This document shows positions 16,500-25,056 of a DNA stretch of 64,000 nt, piece by piece (position 1 is the first letter of the stretch; each line of letters begins with the position of its first letter). This DNA comes from CAYQXJ01 sp964421565 (GTDB lineage Bacteria > Planctomycetota > Brocadiia > SM23-32), in contig CAYQXJ010000008.1 of NCBI GenBank assembly GCA_964421565.1, positions 62,001 to 126,000 on the forward strand, written 5' to 3'. The position numbers and the translations under genes were made by a program. The notes beneath the pieces were generated by a model. It saw nothing but the letters and a program-made list of their open reading frames with translations. It was not told the DNA's origin and searched no databases.

Positions 16500-18593
16500 T
16501 CAGCCGACATCCGCCAGCCTCGCCGTCTCACCGTACTGCGCACGTACCCGGGTTCGCAGCAGGGCATGCTCCGGTTCGGATAGCTCGGGGTCAGCGACTA
16601 CCAGTCTGCGTGCATCCTCACGCGCCCTGTCCAGCAAGGTCAGGTCACTGAAGTCGTACACGCGAAACTCGGGCATCCCGCTTTGTTGAGTGCCGAACAG
16701 CTCGCCCGGCCCACGTATGCGCAGGTCCTCCTCAGCGATGCGGAAGCCATCGTCGGTTTCGGCGAGCACCTGTAATCGTTGCCAGGCAGTGTCCGTGCTG
16801 GGGTCGGCCAGCAGAAAACACGTGCCTGCGTCGCTGCCACGGCCGATGCGGCCGCGGAGTTGATGTAGTTGAGCGAGTCCAAGCCGTTCGGCGTGCTGGA
16901 TGATCATGACCGTTGCTTCGGGCACGTCGATGCCCACTTCGACGACTGTGGTGGCAGCCATCACCTGGTACCGACCCGCACGGAAGCCCTCCATCGCCGA
17001 GCGCTTGGCCTCGGTGGGCATCTGGCCGTGCATCAGGCAGCAGTCGTATTCCGGTAACAGTTCTTCCCTTAACTGCCGATAGCCTTCCTCTGCGCTCGTG
17101 AGGTCCAGATCGCGGTTCTCCTCGACGAGCGGGTAGACGACGAAAGCGCGATGGCCACGCTCAAGCTCCGAGCGAACTGCCTGGAACGCCGTGCCCCAGT
17201 CTTCGGGCATGAGCAGGCACGTCTGCACAGGGCTGCGACCCGGGGGCATCTCGTCGATGATGCTCACGTCCATGTCGGCAAAGCAAGCGAGGGCGAGCGT
17301 GCGGGGTATCGGTGTGGCCGTCATGATGAGAACGTCGGGCGGCGGACCCTTCTCGCGCATGGCGAGCCGCTGCCGCACGCCGAAGCGGTGCTGCTCATCG
17401 ACCACTACCAGGCCGAGCTGGCGGAACGCGACCTCGGGCTGTATCAGGGAGTGCGTGCCTACCACAATGTCCAGTTCGCCGTCGGCAAGCTGGCGGCGAA
17501 CGTGGTTGCGACGAACTGGCGTCAGACTGCCCGTCAGCAGCGCGGTCTGAACCCGGGCCTCGGCCAACAGGGATTCGACCTTCAGGTAGTGCTGCTCGGC
17601 CAGTATCTCGGTTGGTGCGACAAGTGCAGCCTGGTAACCGCGGCTGGTCTCCGCGATGGCGGCAAGCATTGCGTAGACGGCGATTACCGTCTTGCCGCAG
17701 CCTACGTCACCTTGCAGAAGCCGGTTCATGGGACGAGGGGCGCGCATGTCGTCGGTTACCTGTCCGACGACACGGTTCTGCGCGGATGTGAAACTGAATG
17801 GAAACAACCGCCGGATGCGGCGGTCAACCCTGGGGCCGACGCGGAATGTCACCCCATGCGCTTTGCGCACTCTTGCCCGACGCAGGGCCAGCGCAGTCTG
17901 GAAGACGAGGAGTTCCTCGTAAGCCATCCGGCGTCGCGCCGCATTGGCGTCGTCGGTCGTCTCAGGAAAGTGGATGTTCCACAGGGCTTGCGATGCGGTG
18001 GGGTAGTTGCGCCTTCTGCAGAACTCGGGTGGAAAGAGGTCTATCGCCTCGCTGGCGGCTTTTTCCAGGGCCGTCCGAACGATTCTGCGCATGATGCGTT
18101 GCGAGAGGCCCTCAGTGAGCGGGTAGATGGGCAGCAGTCGTCCGAACTCCTCGGACTCCTCAGGCGCGCTGCCCACGGTGCAATTGGGCGCCACGATTTG
18201 CAGGCCGTCGTAGAATCTGACCGTGCCGAAGGCGGTGATCGGCTCCCCAACAGGATAGCTCTTCTGCCAGCTTGGCCTGGCGTTGAACCAGACAAGCGCT
18301 ATCACGCCGGTGTCGTCCGAGACGAGCACCTGCAGTATTCCTCTATGCTGGTTGTGCCGGGTGCGGAACGAGGTGTCGATTATGCGCCCGCAGACCACGG
18401 CGCTTTGCCCCACCCGCAGTTTGCCGATGCGCTCAGGATTGCGACGGTCCTCATACTCGCGGGGAAGGTGATATAGCACGTCCCGCACCGTCCGCACTCC
18501 AAGCCTTCCCAACAGCGCGGCACGCTTTGGGCCCACGCCCTTCAGGTAACGGACTTCTCGTTCCAACGCAGGCTGACGGCTCTCTGCAGTCAT
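16500..18593 (-). CDS. recG: ATP-dependent DNA helicase RecG
   Basis: A 697-residue branch-migration helicase that rewinds stalled forks and Holliday junctions. Order: a helix-hairpin-helix-like N-terminus (LKGVGPKRAALLGRLGV), the wedge OB domain (about 70-150), Walker A GDVGCGKTVIA, DEQH box in VVDEQHRFGVRQR, TATPIPRTL, helicase-C with HGQMP, and TRG region VEVGIDVPEA. It is complete. It converges with the PEGA gene with a 3-base gap. The ATG at 18593 gives a usual N-terminus. Confidence 0.96.
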   Translation of the reverse strand: MTAESRQPALEREVRYLKGVGPKRAALLGRLGVRTVRDVLYHLPREYEDRRNPERIGKLRVGQSAVVCGRIIDTSFRTRHNQHRGILQVLVSDDTGVIALVWFNARPSWQKSYPVGEPITAFGTVRFYDGLQIVAPNCTVGSAPEESEEFGRLLPIYPLTEGLSQRIMRRIVRTALEKAASEAIDLFPPEFCRRRNYPTASQALWNIHFPETTDDANAARRRMAYEELLVFQTALALRRARVRKAHGVTFRVGPRVDRRIRRLFPFSFTSAQNRVVGQVTDDMRAPRPMNRLLQGDVGCGKTVIAVYAMLAAIAETSRGYQAALVAPTEILAEQHYLKVESLLAEARVQTALLTGSLTPVRRNHVRRQLADGELDIVVGTHSLIQPEVAFRQLGLVVVDEQHRFGVRQRLAMREKGPPPDVLIMTATPIPRTLALACFADMDVSIIDEMPPGRSPVQTCLLMPEDWGTAFQAVRSELERGHRAFVVYPLVEENRDLDLTSAEEGYRQLREELLPEYDCCLMHGQMPTEAKRSAMEGFRAGRYQVMAATTVVEVGIDVPEATVMIIQHAERLGLAQLHQLRGRIGRGSDAGTCFLLADPSTDTAWQRLQVLAETDDGFRIAEEDLRIRGPGELFGTQQSGMPEFRVYDFSDLTLLDRAREDARRLVVADPELSEPEHALLRTRVRAQYGETARLADVG

Positions 18594-18625
18594 GATCGGG
18601 CACTGTTCAAGGGCATCCTGCGGCG

Positions 18626-18631
18626 AGTATA
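18626..18631 (-). promoter_or_regulatory. Possible -10 box for recG
   Basis: On the minus strand this reads TATACT, 32 bases upstream of the recG start. The best -35 match 18 bases further (TTACCG) is poor. Confidence 0.35.
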
Positions 18632-18673
18632 GTGGAACAGGGATGTAGGCGGTAAGGGAATCTGCGTGCTCCT

Positions 18674-18702
18674 TTGACTACAGGCGGCCCGGTATCTAAC
18701 AT
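18674..18702 (+). promoter_or_regulatory. Promoter for the cupin gene
   Basis: TTGACT (18674-18679), 17-base spacer, TAACAT (18697-18702), 42 bases before the ATG. Confidence 0.5.
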
Positions 18703-18744
18703 CTCGCCTTCGATCTTGGGGCACCACTCCTGAGGAGACTGACC

Positions 18745-19104
18745 ATGGAACCGCGAGTATGCTCTGTGAGCGAAGTGCCCGCCGAAGACTTCCCCTGGGG
18801 GGCGATCACGTGGCTGGTAAGCGGGGAAATCGGCAATTCTGAGTCGATGACCGTCGGCCGCGTCGTGATCTGTAAAGGCCAGGCAAACGGCGAGCATGCG
18901 CACAGTAACTGCGACGAGGTATTGCACCTGCTCCAGGGCGAGCTGGAGCATACGGCGGGGACGGACCAGGTCTTCCACCTGAAGCCGGGGGACACGATCA
19001 CACTTCCTGCAGGCACGCGCCATAGAGCCCGCTCGGTTGGCAGTCAAGACGCTGTGATGCTGGTCGCGTATTCGAGTGCATACAGGGAAGTGAGTCAGGA
19101 GTGA
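18745..19104 (+). CDS. Single-domain cupin protein
   Basis: A 119-residue beta-barrel protein with both cupin motifs: ANGEHAHSNCDEVLHLLQGE, with metal-binding His and Glu, and LPAGTRHRARSVG. Such proteins bind a divalent metal and act as small-molecule isomerases, dioxygenases or sensors. AGGAG precedes the ATG. It is monocistronic between recG and a convergent thioesterase gene, so context does not point to a substrate. Confidence 0.85.
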   Translation: MEPRVCSVSEVPAEDFPWGAITWLVSGEIGNSESMTVGRVVICKGQANGEHAHSNCDEVLHLLQGELEHTAGTDQVFHLKPGDTITLPAGTRHRARSVGSQDAVMLVAYSSAYREVSQE

Positions 19105-19115
19105 GGTCCGCCCAG

Positions 19116-19133
19116 CGGCCATACCCTTGGCCG
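19116..19133. terminator. Weak hairpin between convergent cupin and thioesterase genes
   Basis: CGGCCA (19116-19121) and TGGCCG (19128-19133) with a 6-base loop, no T tract. It sits in the only gap between the two converging genes. Confidence 0.3.
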
Positions 19134-19168
19134 TGCATGCCTGGCAGGCGGTCGGCTCCTGGGGGCCC

Positions 19169-19537
19169 TCAGGGGTTCACCGGTGTTGGGCGGTCGTCCG
19201 CGCCGACGCAGACCATGACTACCGTGCCGTCGAAGGAGCGGGCTCCGTCACCCGTCCGCCCGTCGTAGATGAGCATCTCGACCCGCACCTGCACGCTGGT
19301 GTTGCCGACCTTCTCGATGCCGAAGCGGAACTCAAGCATGTCCCCGAGACGGGCCGGAGCGGTGAACTCTGCCCCGTTTACGGCGCGGGTAACAAAGTTG
19401 CGCCCCGGGAACGTGCGTGTGCAGGCGATGAACGCCAGTTCGTCGATGACTGCCAGAACTCGGCCTCCGAACAGGCTGCCGAACTGGTTCAGGTGCTCCT
19501 GCCGCACGATCATGTGGTGTTCGAACTGCTCGTCCAT
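19169..19537 (-). CDS. Hotdog-fold acyl-CoA thioesterase-like protein
   Basis: A 122-residue protein with the YciA/acyl-CoA hydrolase pattern: HLNQFGSLFGGRVLAVIDELA (helix after the first strand), the region NFVTRAVNGAEFTAPARLGD, and VEMLIYDG. It probably cleaves acyl-CoA thioesters as a hexamer in the cytoplasm. It starts 4 bases after the phosphohexomutase stop and so shares its transcript. Confidence 0.85.
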   Translation of the reverse strand: MDEQFEHHMIVRQEHLNQFGSLFGGRVLAVIDELAFIACTRTFPGRNFVTRAVNGAEFTAPARLGDMLEFRFGIEKVGNTSVQVRVEMLIYDGRTGDGARSFDGTVVMVCVGADDRPTPVNP

Positions 19538-19541
19538 TCCT

Positions 19542-20855
19542 CTACTCCGGTATGGCGTTAAGAATCCGGCGGCGTATCGTATCCAGGCTCTCAGGGCTGT
19601 CGCCCTCCACCCGGACGGTCAGGGCCGGCTCGGTCACACTTGGTCTGCACAGGGCCCACCCTTCCGGGAAGTCGACCCGAATCCCGTCCGTCCGGTCCTG
19701 CGGGTACTCTGCGAACACCCGGGCCAGATGGGCAACAACCGCCGGCGCGTCGCCTTCCGGGCGTTGGAGGCGGATGTCTTCGCTGACATAGTAGGGTGGT
19801 ATGGTTGAGCGCAGTTCGCCAAGCGAATGGCCCGAACGACGCACCAGCTCCGCCACGCGCAACGCGGCATACAAGCCGTCATCGCCCGCAATCGCGCGGA
19901 AGAAAAAGTGACCGCTCGCCTCCCCGGCCATGAGGGCGTCCTCGAGTATCAGCCGCCGCTTGATGAACGCATGGCCCGAGCGCTCCATGACGGGCCGCCC
20001 GCCGGCGCGCTCGATTTCTTGAGGGACCACGCGAGTGCACTTAAGATCATACACGACGGAACCCGGGGCGCGCGCCAGGGCAGCCCTGGCCAGCAGTATC
20101 AGAATCTCTTCGGCCGCTACGAAGCTACCGTTCTCGTCCAGGAACACAACGCGGTCCGCATCGCCGTCAAAGCACGTTGCCATGTCTACTTCGAGGTCGA
20201 CGGCCACCTCGGCCGCTCGCCCCAGGGCTGCACGTCGTGAGGGGTTCGGGGATCGGTTCGGAAAGCTGCCGTCCACGCGGCAGTACAACTCGTGGACCTC
20301 GGCTCCGGCGGCACGCAGGGCCGCAGGTGCCCAGTCCGAAGCCATACCGTTGCCGGCATCAACCAGCACGGTCAACCCGTCAGCAGCCTGCGGAAAGGAT
20401 GCGGAAAGCCATCGCAGGTAGTCTGCGCGTACGTCGCCATGCTGCCTGTGTCCGCTCCCGGTTGCGAACTCAGCCGACTCAGTGCGCCTGCGTATCCGTT
20501 CCATATCTTCGGGCGTGACCGGCAAGTCCCCCAGCGTCAGCTTGACGCCGTTGTAGTGGGGGGGGTTGTGGCTGGCGGTTACGATGGCGGCGCCGCGCGC
20601 GCCGAGCTGTCGCCTGGCCCAATACGCAACGGGCGTGGGCACAATGCCTATGTCTATCACGTTCGCGCCGGAAACAAGCAACCCTTCTGCGAGCGCCTGT
20701 TTGAGCGATGGGGTGCTCAGACGACAGTCCCCTGCGAGGATGCACGTGCCATGTTGCAGCTCTGTGCCCAGGCTCCGTCCGATGGCGTAGACCGTCTGTT
20801 CATCCAGTTCCTCAGGGTACGCACCACGGATGTCGCACGGTTTGAAGATCGTCAT
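19542..20855 (-). CDS. Phosphomannomutase/phosphoglucomutase
   Basis: A 437-residue alpha-D-phosphohexomutase. The active-site phosphoserine loop is TASHNPPHYNGVKL, the Mg loop DGDADR, the sugar loop GEASGHFFF, and a C-terminal phosphate-binding region lies near VRVEGDSPESL. It interconverts hexose 1- and 6-phosphates for nucleotide-sugar and polysaccharide synthesis. Dual Man/Glc specificity is typical of this length, but a glucosamine mutase is less likely because the sugar loop is GEASGH. It leads a two-gene operon with its own promoter. Confidence 0.92.
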   Translation of the reverse strand: MTIFKPCDIRGAYPEELDEQTVYAIGRSLGTELQHGTCILAGDCRLSTPSLKQALAEGLLVSGANVIDIGIVPTPVAYWARRQLGARGAAIVTASHNPPHYNGVKLTLGDLPVTPEDMERIRRRTESAEFATGSGHRQHGDVRADYLRWLSASFPQAADGLTVLVDAGNGMASDWAPAALRAAGAEVHELYCRVDGSFPNRSPNPSRRAALGRAAEVAVDLEVDMATCFDGDADRVVFLDENGSFVAAEEILILLARAALARAPGSVVYDLKCTRVVPQEIERAGGRPVMERSGHAFIKRRLILEDALMAGEASGHFFFRAIAGDDGLYAALRVAELVRRSGHSLGELRSTIPPYYVSEDIRLQRPEGDAPAVVAHLARVFAEYPQDRTDGIRVDFPEGWALCRPSVTEPALTVRVEGDSPESLDTIRRRILNAIPE

Positions 20856-20889
20856 CTCGGCCCAGCGGTGAGGGGGCTATAGAAGCCCG

Positions 20890-20918
20890 ATAGTAGGCCG
20901 TGGCGGCCGCCCTGTCAA
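20890..20918 (-). promoter_or_regulatory. Promoter for the phosphohexomutase operon
   Basis: Minus strand: TTGACA (20918-20913), 17-base spacer, TACTAT (20895-20890), 35 bases before the ATG at 20855. Confidence 0.65.
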
Positions 20919-20946
20919 CCGGCGGTCCGACCGTCGGCCACTGCGG

Positions 20947-21195
20947 TCAGCTTGCCCGTGCCGACCAGCGCATGCTGTGGAATTGTTCCATCACCTTATG
21001 GCGGCGTTGCACCTCTGTGGCGCGCAGTTCTGCTTCTGGGAAGACGGGCAGATTCTTCTCCTTGTCTACATCGAAGGTGTAGCTGCAGCGGGGACATTCG
21101 TAGTGTCGGTGTTCTCGGCTCATCTGGACATCGCAGGCGGGGCAACGAACGTGGGGCAGTGAGTCCAGTATCCTCAGTGAAGGTCCGCGCACCAT
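20947..21195 (-). CDS. Small zinc ribbon protein, function unknown
   Basis: An 82-residue protein with CPAC and CPRC pairs (about residues 18-37) and a charged helical C-terminus (FPEAELRATEVQRRHKVMEQ). AGGAGG lies 5 bases before the ATG, and a TTGACA/TATAGT promoter lies upstream, which support it as a real gene. I do not recognise a family. Confidence 0.7.
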   Translation of the reverse strand: MVRGPSLRILDSLPHVRCPACDVQMSREHRHYECPRCSYTFDVDKEKNLPVFPEAELRATEVQRRHKVMEQFHSMRWSARAS

Positions 21196-21284
21196 TCATG
21201 CCTCCTCTTCACGCAGCCGGATTCCTATCCGCTTCCGACCGGTGAACCCTTCTGTCAAAGCCCAACCAGAGCCCTTCTCTAACG

Positions 21285-21313
21285 ACTATAGGGAGGGCAA
21301 TCCGATCTGTCAA
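21285..21313 (-). promoter_or_regulatory. Promoter for the small zinc ribbon gene
   Basis: Minus strand: TTGACA (21313-21308), 17-base spacer, TATAGT (21290-21285), about 90 bases before the ATG at 21195. Confidence 0.55.
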
Positions 21314-21370
21314 ACGCGAGACTCCATCTCAGCCGAAGACTGCTCGCATGTCCCTGCGTCCGATCCTTAT

Positions 21371-21530
21371 GCTAAGGGGCTATTGCAGAACCCGGATCTA
21401 CTGCGGCCGGCTGCGCAGCCCGATTGCTGCGTTGTCGGGTCAAAACGCTCTCAACGTGGCGGCTGCCGCCTTGCCCTCGGGCTTCTCGCTCGGCCTCGTC
21501 ACGAACGGGGTTCTGCAACAGCGCCTGAGC
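21371..21530. ncRNA. Candidate structured RNA (or inverted-repeat element) closed by a 23-nt imperfect helix
   Basis: 21371-21393 pairs with 21508-21530: 20 base pairs broken by three single mismatches (21374, 21378, 21382), including an uninterrupted 11-pair core TTGCAGAACCC/GGGTTCTGCAA. The 114-base interior can form further hairpins: CTGCG/CGCAG (21401-21418), CCCGA/TCGGG (21419-21439) and GGCGG/CCGCC (21458-21470). Size and closing stem resemble 6S RNA in outline, but I cannot confirm any family. No clear promoter, terminator or flanking target duplication is seen, so a terminal-inverted-repeat DNA element remains possible. The strand is undetermined. Confidence 0.5.
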
Positions 21531-21636
21531 CGTGTTAAGCTATTGATGTAAGGCAGCTTTCGGGCTCACTTGATCTACTATGCCGGCACCGGCCGTGCTA
21601 CCTGCTGGGACGACGTAGGGGCAGACCTCGTGCAAG

Positions 21637-21665
21637 TTGCAAAGTGCGGCACGGGCAAGCATAAT
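21637..21665 (+). promoter_or_regulatory. Promoter for the epimerase gene
   Basis: TTGCAA (21637-21642), 17-base spacer, CATAAT (21660-21665), 74 bases upstream of the ATG. Confidence 0.55.
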
Positions 21666-21739
21666 GGGTCCAGCAGCTGCCACGCGGCACTCGGCCGTGC
21701 CGATTCACCCTTAACTTCTCCGGGGCAAGGAACGCAACA

Positions 21740-22678
21740 ATGTCTATCTACGTGGTTACCGGCGGGGCGGGCTTTATCGGGTCGAACATTGCCGCGCGGC
21801 TTGTTGCGAAGGGCGAGGAGGTTCGAGTGGTGGACAACTTCGCCACCGGGCACCGACGCAACCTGGCGCCCATCCAGTCGGATGTGTTGCTCTATGAAGG
21901 CAGCGTGTGCGACCGGAGCCTGTTGGAAAAGGCATGTGAAGGGGCCGATTTCGTGCTGCATCAGGCGGCACTTGCCAGCGTGCCCCGGTCAGTCGATGAC
22001 CCGCTGGCAACCAATGAAGCCAACGTCGATGGGACTTTGAAAGTGCTGCTGGCCGCCCGGGACTGCGGGGTGCAGCGGGTAGTCTATGCATCGAGCAGTT
22101 CGGTCTACGGCGACGCTCCCGAACTGCCCAAGCGCGAGGATATGAAGCCCGCCCCGAAGAGCCCCTATGCAGTCAGCAAATTGGCGGGTGAGCACTACTG
22201 CGCTGCGTTTGGCGAAGTATACGGCCTGGAGACGGTCGCATTGCGATACTTCAACGTGTTCGGGCCGCATCAGGACCCATCCAGTCAGTACGCCGCCGTG
22301 ATACCGATCTTCGCAGATAGGTTGATGAAGGGCGAGACGCCGCAGGTCTTCGGCGATGGCGAGCAGTCGCGCGATTTCACGTTTGTCGCTGACGTAGTGA
22401 GGGCGAATCTGCAGGCTGCTACCGCACAGGGAGCTGCCGGGGCTGTATGTAACCTTGGATGTGGTCGCAGATACACTCTGAACCGTCTGATCGAGCTGCT
22501 GCAGGACATTATCGGCAGCGACGTGGAACCCGAGTACGGCCCCGAGCGGCCGGGCGACGTTAGGCACTCGGAGGCCGATATCAGCCGCGCGCGGCAGACA
22601 TTCGGCTACGACCCGAAAGTGAGTTTTGAGCAAGGGCTGCGGCTTACTGTCGAGTGGTACCGCGAGCAGATGGTATGA
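21740..22678 (+). CDS. NAD-dependent nucleotide-sugar epimerase/dehydratase
   Basis: A 312-residue extended short-chain dehydrogenase. NAD motif GGAGFIGS (about 7-14), Ser of the catalytic set in YASSSSVYGD, catalytic Tyr/Lys in YAVSKLAGE, and RYFNVFGPHQDPSSQYAAVI for sugar nucleotide binding, as in UDP-glucose or UDP-N-acetylglucosamine 4-epimerases (GalE/WbpP type). It acts in the cytoplasm to supply sugar precursors for surface polysaccharide. AAGGA precedes the ATG. Exact sugar specificity cannot be read from these motifs. Confidence 0.9.
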   Translation: MSIYVVTGGAGFIGSNIAARLVAKGEEVRVVDNFATGHRRNLAPIQSDVLLYEGSVCDRSLLEKACEGADFVLHQAALASVPRSVDDPLATNEANVDGTLKVLLAARDCGVQRVVYASSSSVYGDAPELPKREDMKPAPKSPYAVSKLAGEHYCAAFGEVYGLETVALRYFNVFGPHQDPSSQYAAVIPIFADRLMKGETPQVFGDGEQSRDFTFVADVVRANLQAATAQGAAGAVCNLGCGRRYTLNRLIELLQDIIGSDVEPEYGPERPGDVRHSEADISRARQTFGYDPKVSFEQGLRLTVEWYREQMV

Positions 22679-22724
22679 GGGGGCTACGGGCCTCGCCACG
22701 TTACTGGTACGCAGGCATTCCACC

Positions 22725-24593
22725 ATGCAGAACAGAGCCACAGAGCTGCAGAGAGAAGCGGCGGTCCTCCTGCTTCTGCTCATAGCGCTTGCGCTTCCCT
22801 TTGCGACGCTGACGTGGGGCCGGCTCTATTCCCGTCTTGCGAAGGGCTCTGCCGACGCGGCACAGGCGCACCCGGATAGACCGCTGCCCGCGCACGCCGT
22901 GACTTGGAGCGCTGAGCTGAGCGAGGAGCATGCAGCCCGCACGTTTGCGGCGGTGCTCTCCGCGTTGACGCCGCAGGCGGAGCAGGTAGATCCTGCAGGC
23001 GCCGGCATTGGCGGCCCATTGGGGCCGGCATTTTTCACCTTCTACCTACCGGGCGGAGGCCGATTCCGGGCAGTTATCGCGGTCGGGCCTCTGCGCCAGA
23101 GGGCGTTGGAGGCGGCGCGTCAGTTTGCCGAGTGGGCCGGCACGCCCGTCGCAACCGATGGGCTTCGTCTTCGGCTTGACGTGCTGACCGGGGCCCGGCC
23201 CTTCCCCCTGGATAAGAGGTTAGGGTTCTCCGACCGAGGGTTCGGTTCGCCGGTGGGCCTCGCCGTGGAATCGCCGCAAGGGATGCACTGGTTTCTGCCA
23301 GCAGACGTTGTGGCCTACGGCGCACAGGCACACACAGACATCCTGAATGCCGCCTGCCGAAGAGCGGGACTGGCGACGAGCGCCTGGAGGCGGGAAGGTG
23401 TGAACATGTGGCGCATCGAAGCCCTGGGTTTCGTGAACGCCGACGGAGGCAGCGGGCGGGCTTTCTCCAGTCCCCGCGGGTTGACGCCCTTGCCGGCGCC
23501 CGGCGCGGCCATGCTGCTGCGCAGTATGCGCCTGGCCGGGGGATACCTGGCCCGTGAGCGCGCGGTGGATGGGATGTTCCTCACGTTCTTGAATCCGGTT
23601 GCGGATCTGCGCGGCGGTTGCGAAAGCCTGAGCGAACAGGCGGCCGCAACGGCTGCTCTCGGGCGCCTGGCGCAAATGACGCCTCGTGATGAATACATAG
23701 AGACTTGCTACGAGGCCATCTCGTCACTGATGCGCTACACAGATAGCGATCCGAGGGACCGTCGCCGGGCATTCAGCACGCGTAAGGAACCATGCGGCGA
23801 CATGCTGGAGTTGCAGGCGTCTGCACACTTGCTCGAGGCGATGTGCCGATACTGTGCCGCCAGCGGACGCAGTGAGCCGGAGCCGTGGGTCCGGGCGCTC
23901 GGGGAGTTCCTGTTGTTCATGCAAAGGGAGGATGGCTCCTTCCACCTGCAGTACGATGTCGAGACGGGTAATCGCACTACGCCAAAGCGCCTGGAGTTTG
24001 CAGTTGTGCCCCAGGCTGCGGCGGTGGTCGGCCTGGTTCTGGCGCACGACCGTCTGGACGAGCCCCGTTTCCTGCTTGCTGCCCAACGGGCGCTGGACCG
24101 ACTGGCGGCCACTGGTGATGGACGCTCATGGTCCAGTGGCGATGCGCGGTGGCTGCTGACGGCGCTGCGCGAGTTTGCGGCGTTCCTGCCGGTCAATGGC
24201 TATCAAGACCTGTTGCGCCGGATCGGCGAAGCCAGAATGGCCGTGCAACTGAGTGCCCGTCATGCACCTTCGGCGGATCTTGTCGGGGGCACAGCGCAGG
24301 GGATGCCGCCGCCCGCTGGCGCCACGGCCGATGACCTGAGCACATTTGTGGACCTGGCGCTTCTTCAGCCCGCGAAAAGCGCTATTTACAGGCAGGCGGC
24401 GCTTAGAACGGCTCGTTACCTGATGCAGTTGCAGTACACTGCGGAGAACAGCTACTACCTGCCGTCGCCGGACGCCGCACGAGGGGGATTCCGAGAACAG
24501 CCGGCCATGAACCTGGTGCGACTGAGCACTCTCGAGGCCGCACTGCGTGGCCTGACCGGATTGACTGAGATGGTGCTGGCCGAGAATGAATGA
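22725..24593 (+). CDS. Membrane-anchored protein with alpha-helical barrel-like region, unknown function
   Basis: A 622-residue protein with one N-terminal transmembrane helix (about 10-31, VLLLLLIALALPFATLTWG). Residues about 60-260 weakly resemble an AMMECR1-like domain (GRFRAVIAVGPLRQRALEAA then LRLRLDVLTGARPF); residues about 330-620 are helical repeats in the style of six-hairpin glycosidases or lyases (FLLFMQREDGSFHLQYDVET; YLMQLQYTAENSYYL). The ATG at 22725 lies after the epimerase stop; an upstream in-frame start would run into epimerase. It overlaps the acetyltransferase gene by 8 bases. I do not assign an activity. Confidence 0.75.
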   Translation: MQNRATELQREAAVLLLLLIALALPFATLTWGRLYSRLAKGSADAAQAHPDRPLPAHAVTWSAELSEEHAARTFAAVLSALTPQAEQVDPAGAGIGGPLGPAFFTFYLPGGGRFRAVIAVGPLRQRALEAARQFAEWAGTPVATDGLRLRLDVLTGARPFPLDKRLGFSDRGFGSPVGLAVESPQGMHWFLPADVVAYGAQAHTDILNAACRRAGLATSAWRREGVNMWRIEALGFVNADGGSGRAFSSPRGLTPLPAPGAAMLLRSMRLAGGYLARERAVDGMFLTFLNPVADLRGGCESLSEQAAATAALGRLAQMTPRDEYIETCYEAISSLMRYTDSDPRDRRRAFSTRKEPCGDMLELQASAHLLEAMCRYCAASGRSEPEPWVRALGEFLLFMQREDGSFHLQYDVETGNRTTPKRLEFAVVPQAAAVVGLVLAHDRLDEPRFLLAAQRALDRLAATGDGRSWSSGDARWLLTALREFAAFLPVNGYQDLLRRIGEARMAVQLSARHAPSADLVGGTAQGMPPPAGATADDLSTFVDLALLQPAKSAIYRQAALRTARYLMQLQYTAENSYYLPSPDAARGGFREQPAMNLVRLSTLEAALRGLTGLTEMVLAENE

Positions 24594-25056
24594 GGTGATC
24601 CAGAAGGCGCGCATCGACGACCCGCCCAAGATAGTTGCGCTCGTCAACGCGTACGCCAATCGAGAGCTGATGCTGCCAAGATCGTTGAACGATACATACG
24701 AGAACCTGCGGGATTTCTTCGTGAGCCGCTCAGGGGACGAACTGACGGGCTGTTGCGCCCTGCACGTTAGCTGGAGCGGGTTGGGCGAGATACGCAGCCT
24801 TGCCGTGCGCGAAGAGGCAACGGGCAGGGGCATTGGCAGCCGGTTGGTGAGAGCGTGCCTCGCTGAGGCGAGGGAGTTGGGTATGCGGCGCGTGTTTGTG
24901 CTCACCTACATACCGGATTTCTTCCGGAAATTCGGTTTCAGTGAGTACGCCAAGGAGAAGCTGCCACACAAGGTGTGGGCTGACTGCCTGAACTGTCCCA
25001 AGTTCCCCGATTGCGACGAGATAGCCATGGCTCGGCAACTGCGGGAGGAACCGTGA
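24586..25056 (+). CDS. GNAT acetyltransferase, ArgA-like
   Basis: A 156-residue GNAT protein. The acetyl-CoA loop is REEATGRGIGSRLV (R/Q-x2-G-x-G/A), followed by RVFVLTYIPDFFRKFGF, a stretch typical of short N-acetylglutamate synthases, and a Cys pair late in the protein (CLNCPKFPDC). It may supply N-acetylglutamate for arginine synthesis; no arg genes are adjacent, so this stays a family inference. It overlaps both neighbours, so translation is coupled. Confidence 0.82.
   Translation: MNEVIQKARIDDPPKIVALVNAYANRELMLPRSLNDTYENLRDFFVSRSGDELTGCCALHVSWSGLGEIRSLAVREEATGRGIGSRLVRACLAEARELGMRRVFVLTYIPDFFRKFGFSEYAKEKLPHKVWADCLNCPKFPDCDEIAMARQLREEP

Larger units (their letters stand above)
21196..21739. 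other. Non-coding interval of 544 bases
   Basis: No reading frame here has a plausible start, composition or family match. It holds the minus-strand promoter at 21285-21313, the structured element at 21371-21530, and the epimerase promoter at 21637-21665. Confidence 0.65.

Noticed and set aside
17151..18476. 441-codon plus-strand frame inside recG
   Set aside because: Antisense to a complete recG; no start signal, no domain, and composition typical of shadow frames.
21371..21530. Firm 6S RNA call for the structured element
   Set aside because: Only the outline (length, long closing stem) fits; I could not identify the conserved central bubble, so it is left as an unassigned structured element.
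21242..21538. 98-codon plus-strand frame in the non-coding gap
   Set aside because: Poor composition, no ribosome site, no family, and it runs through both arms of the structured element.
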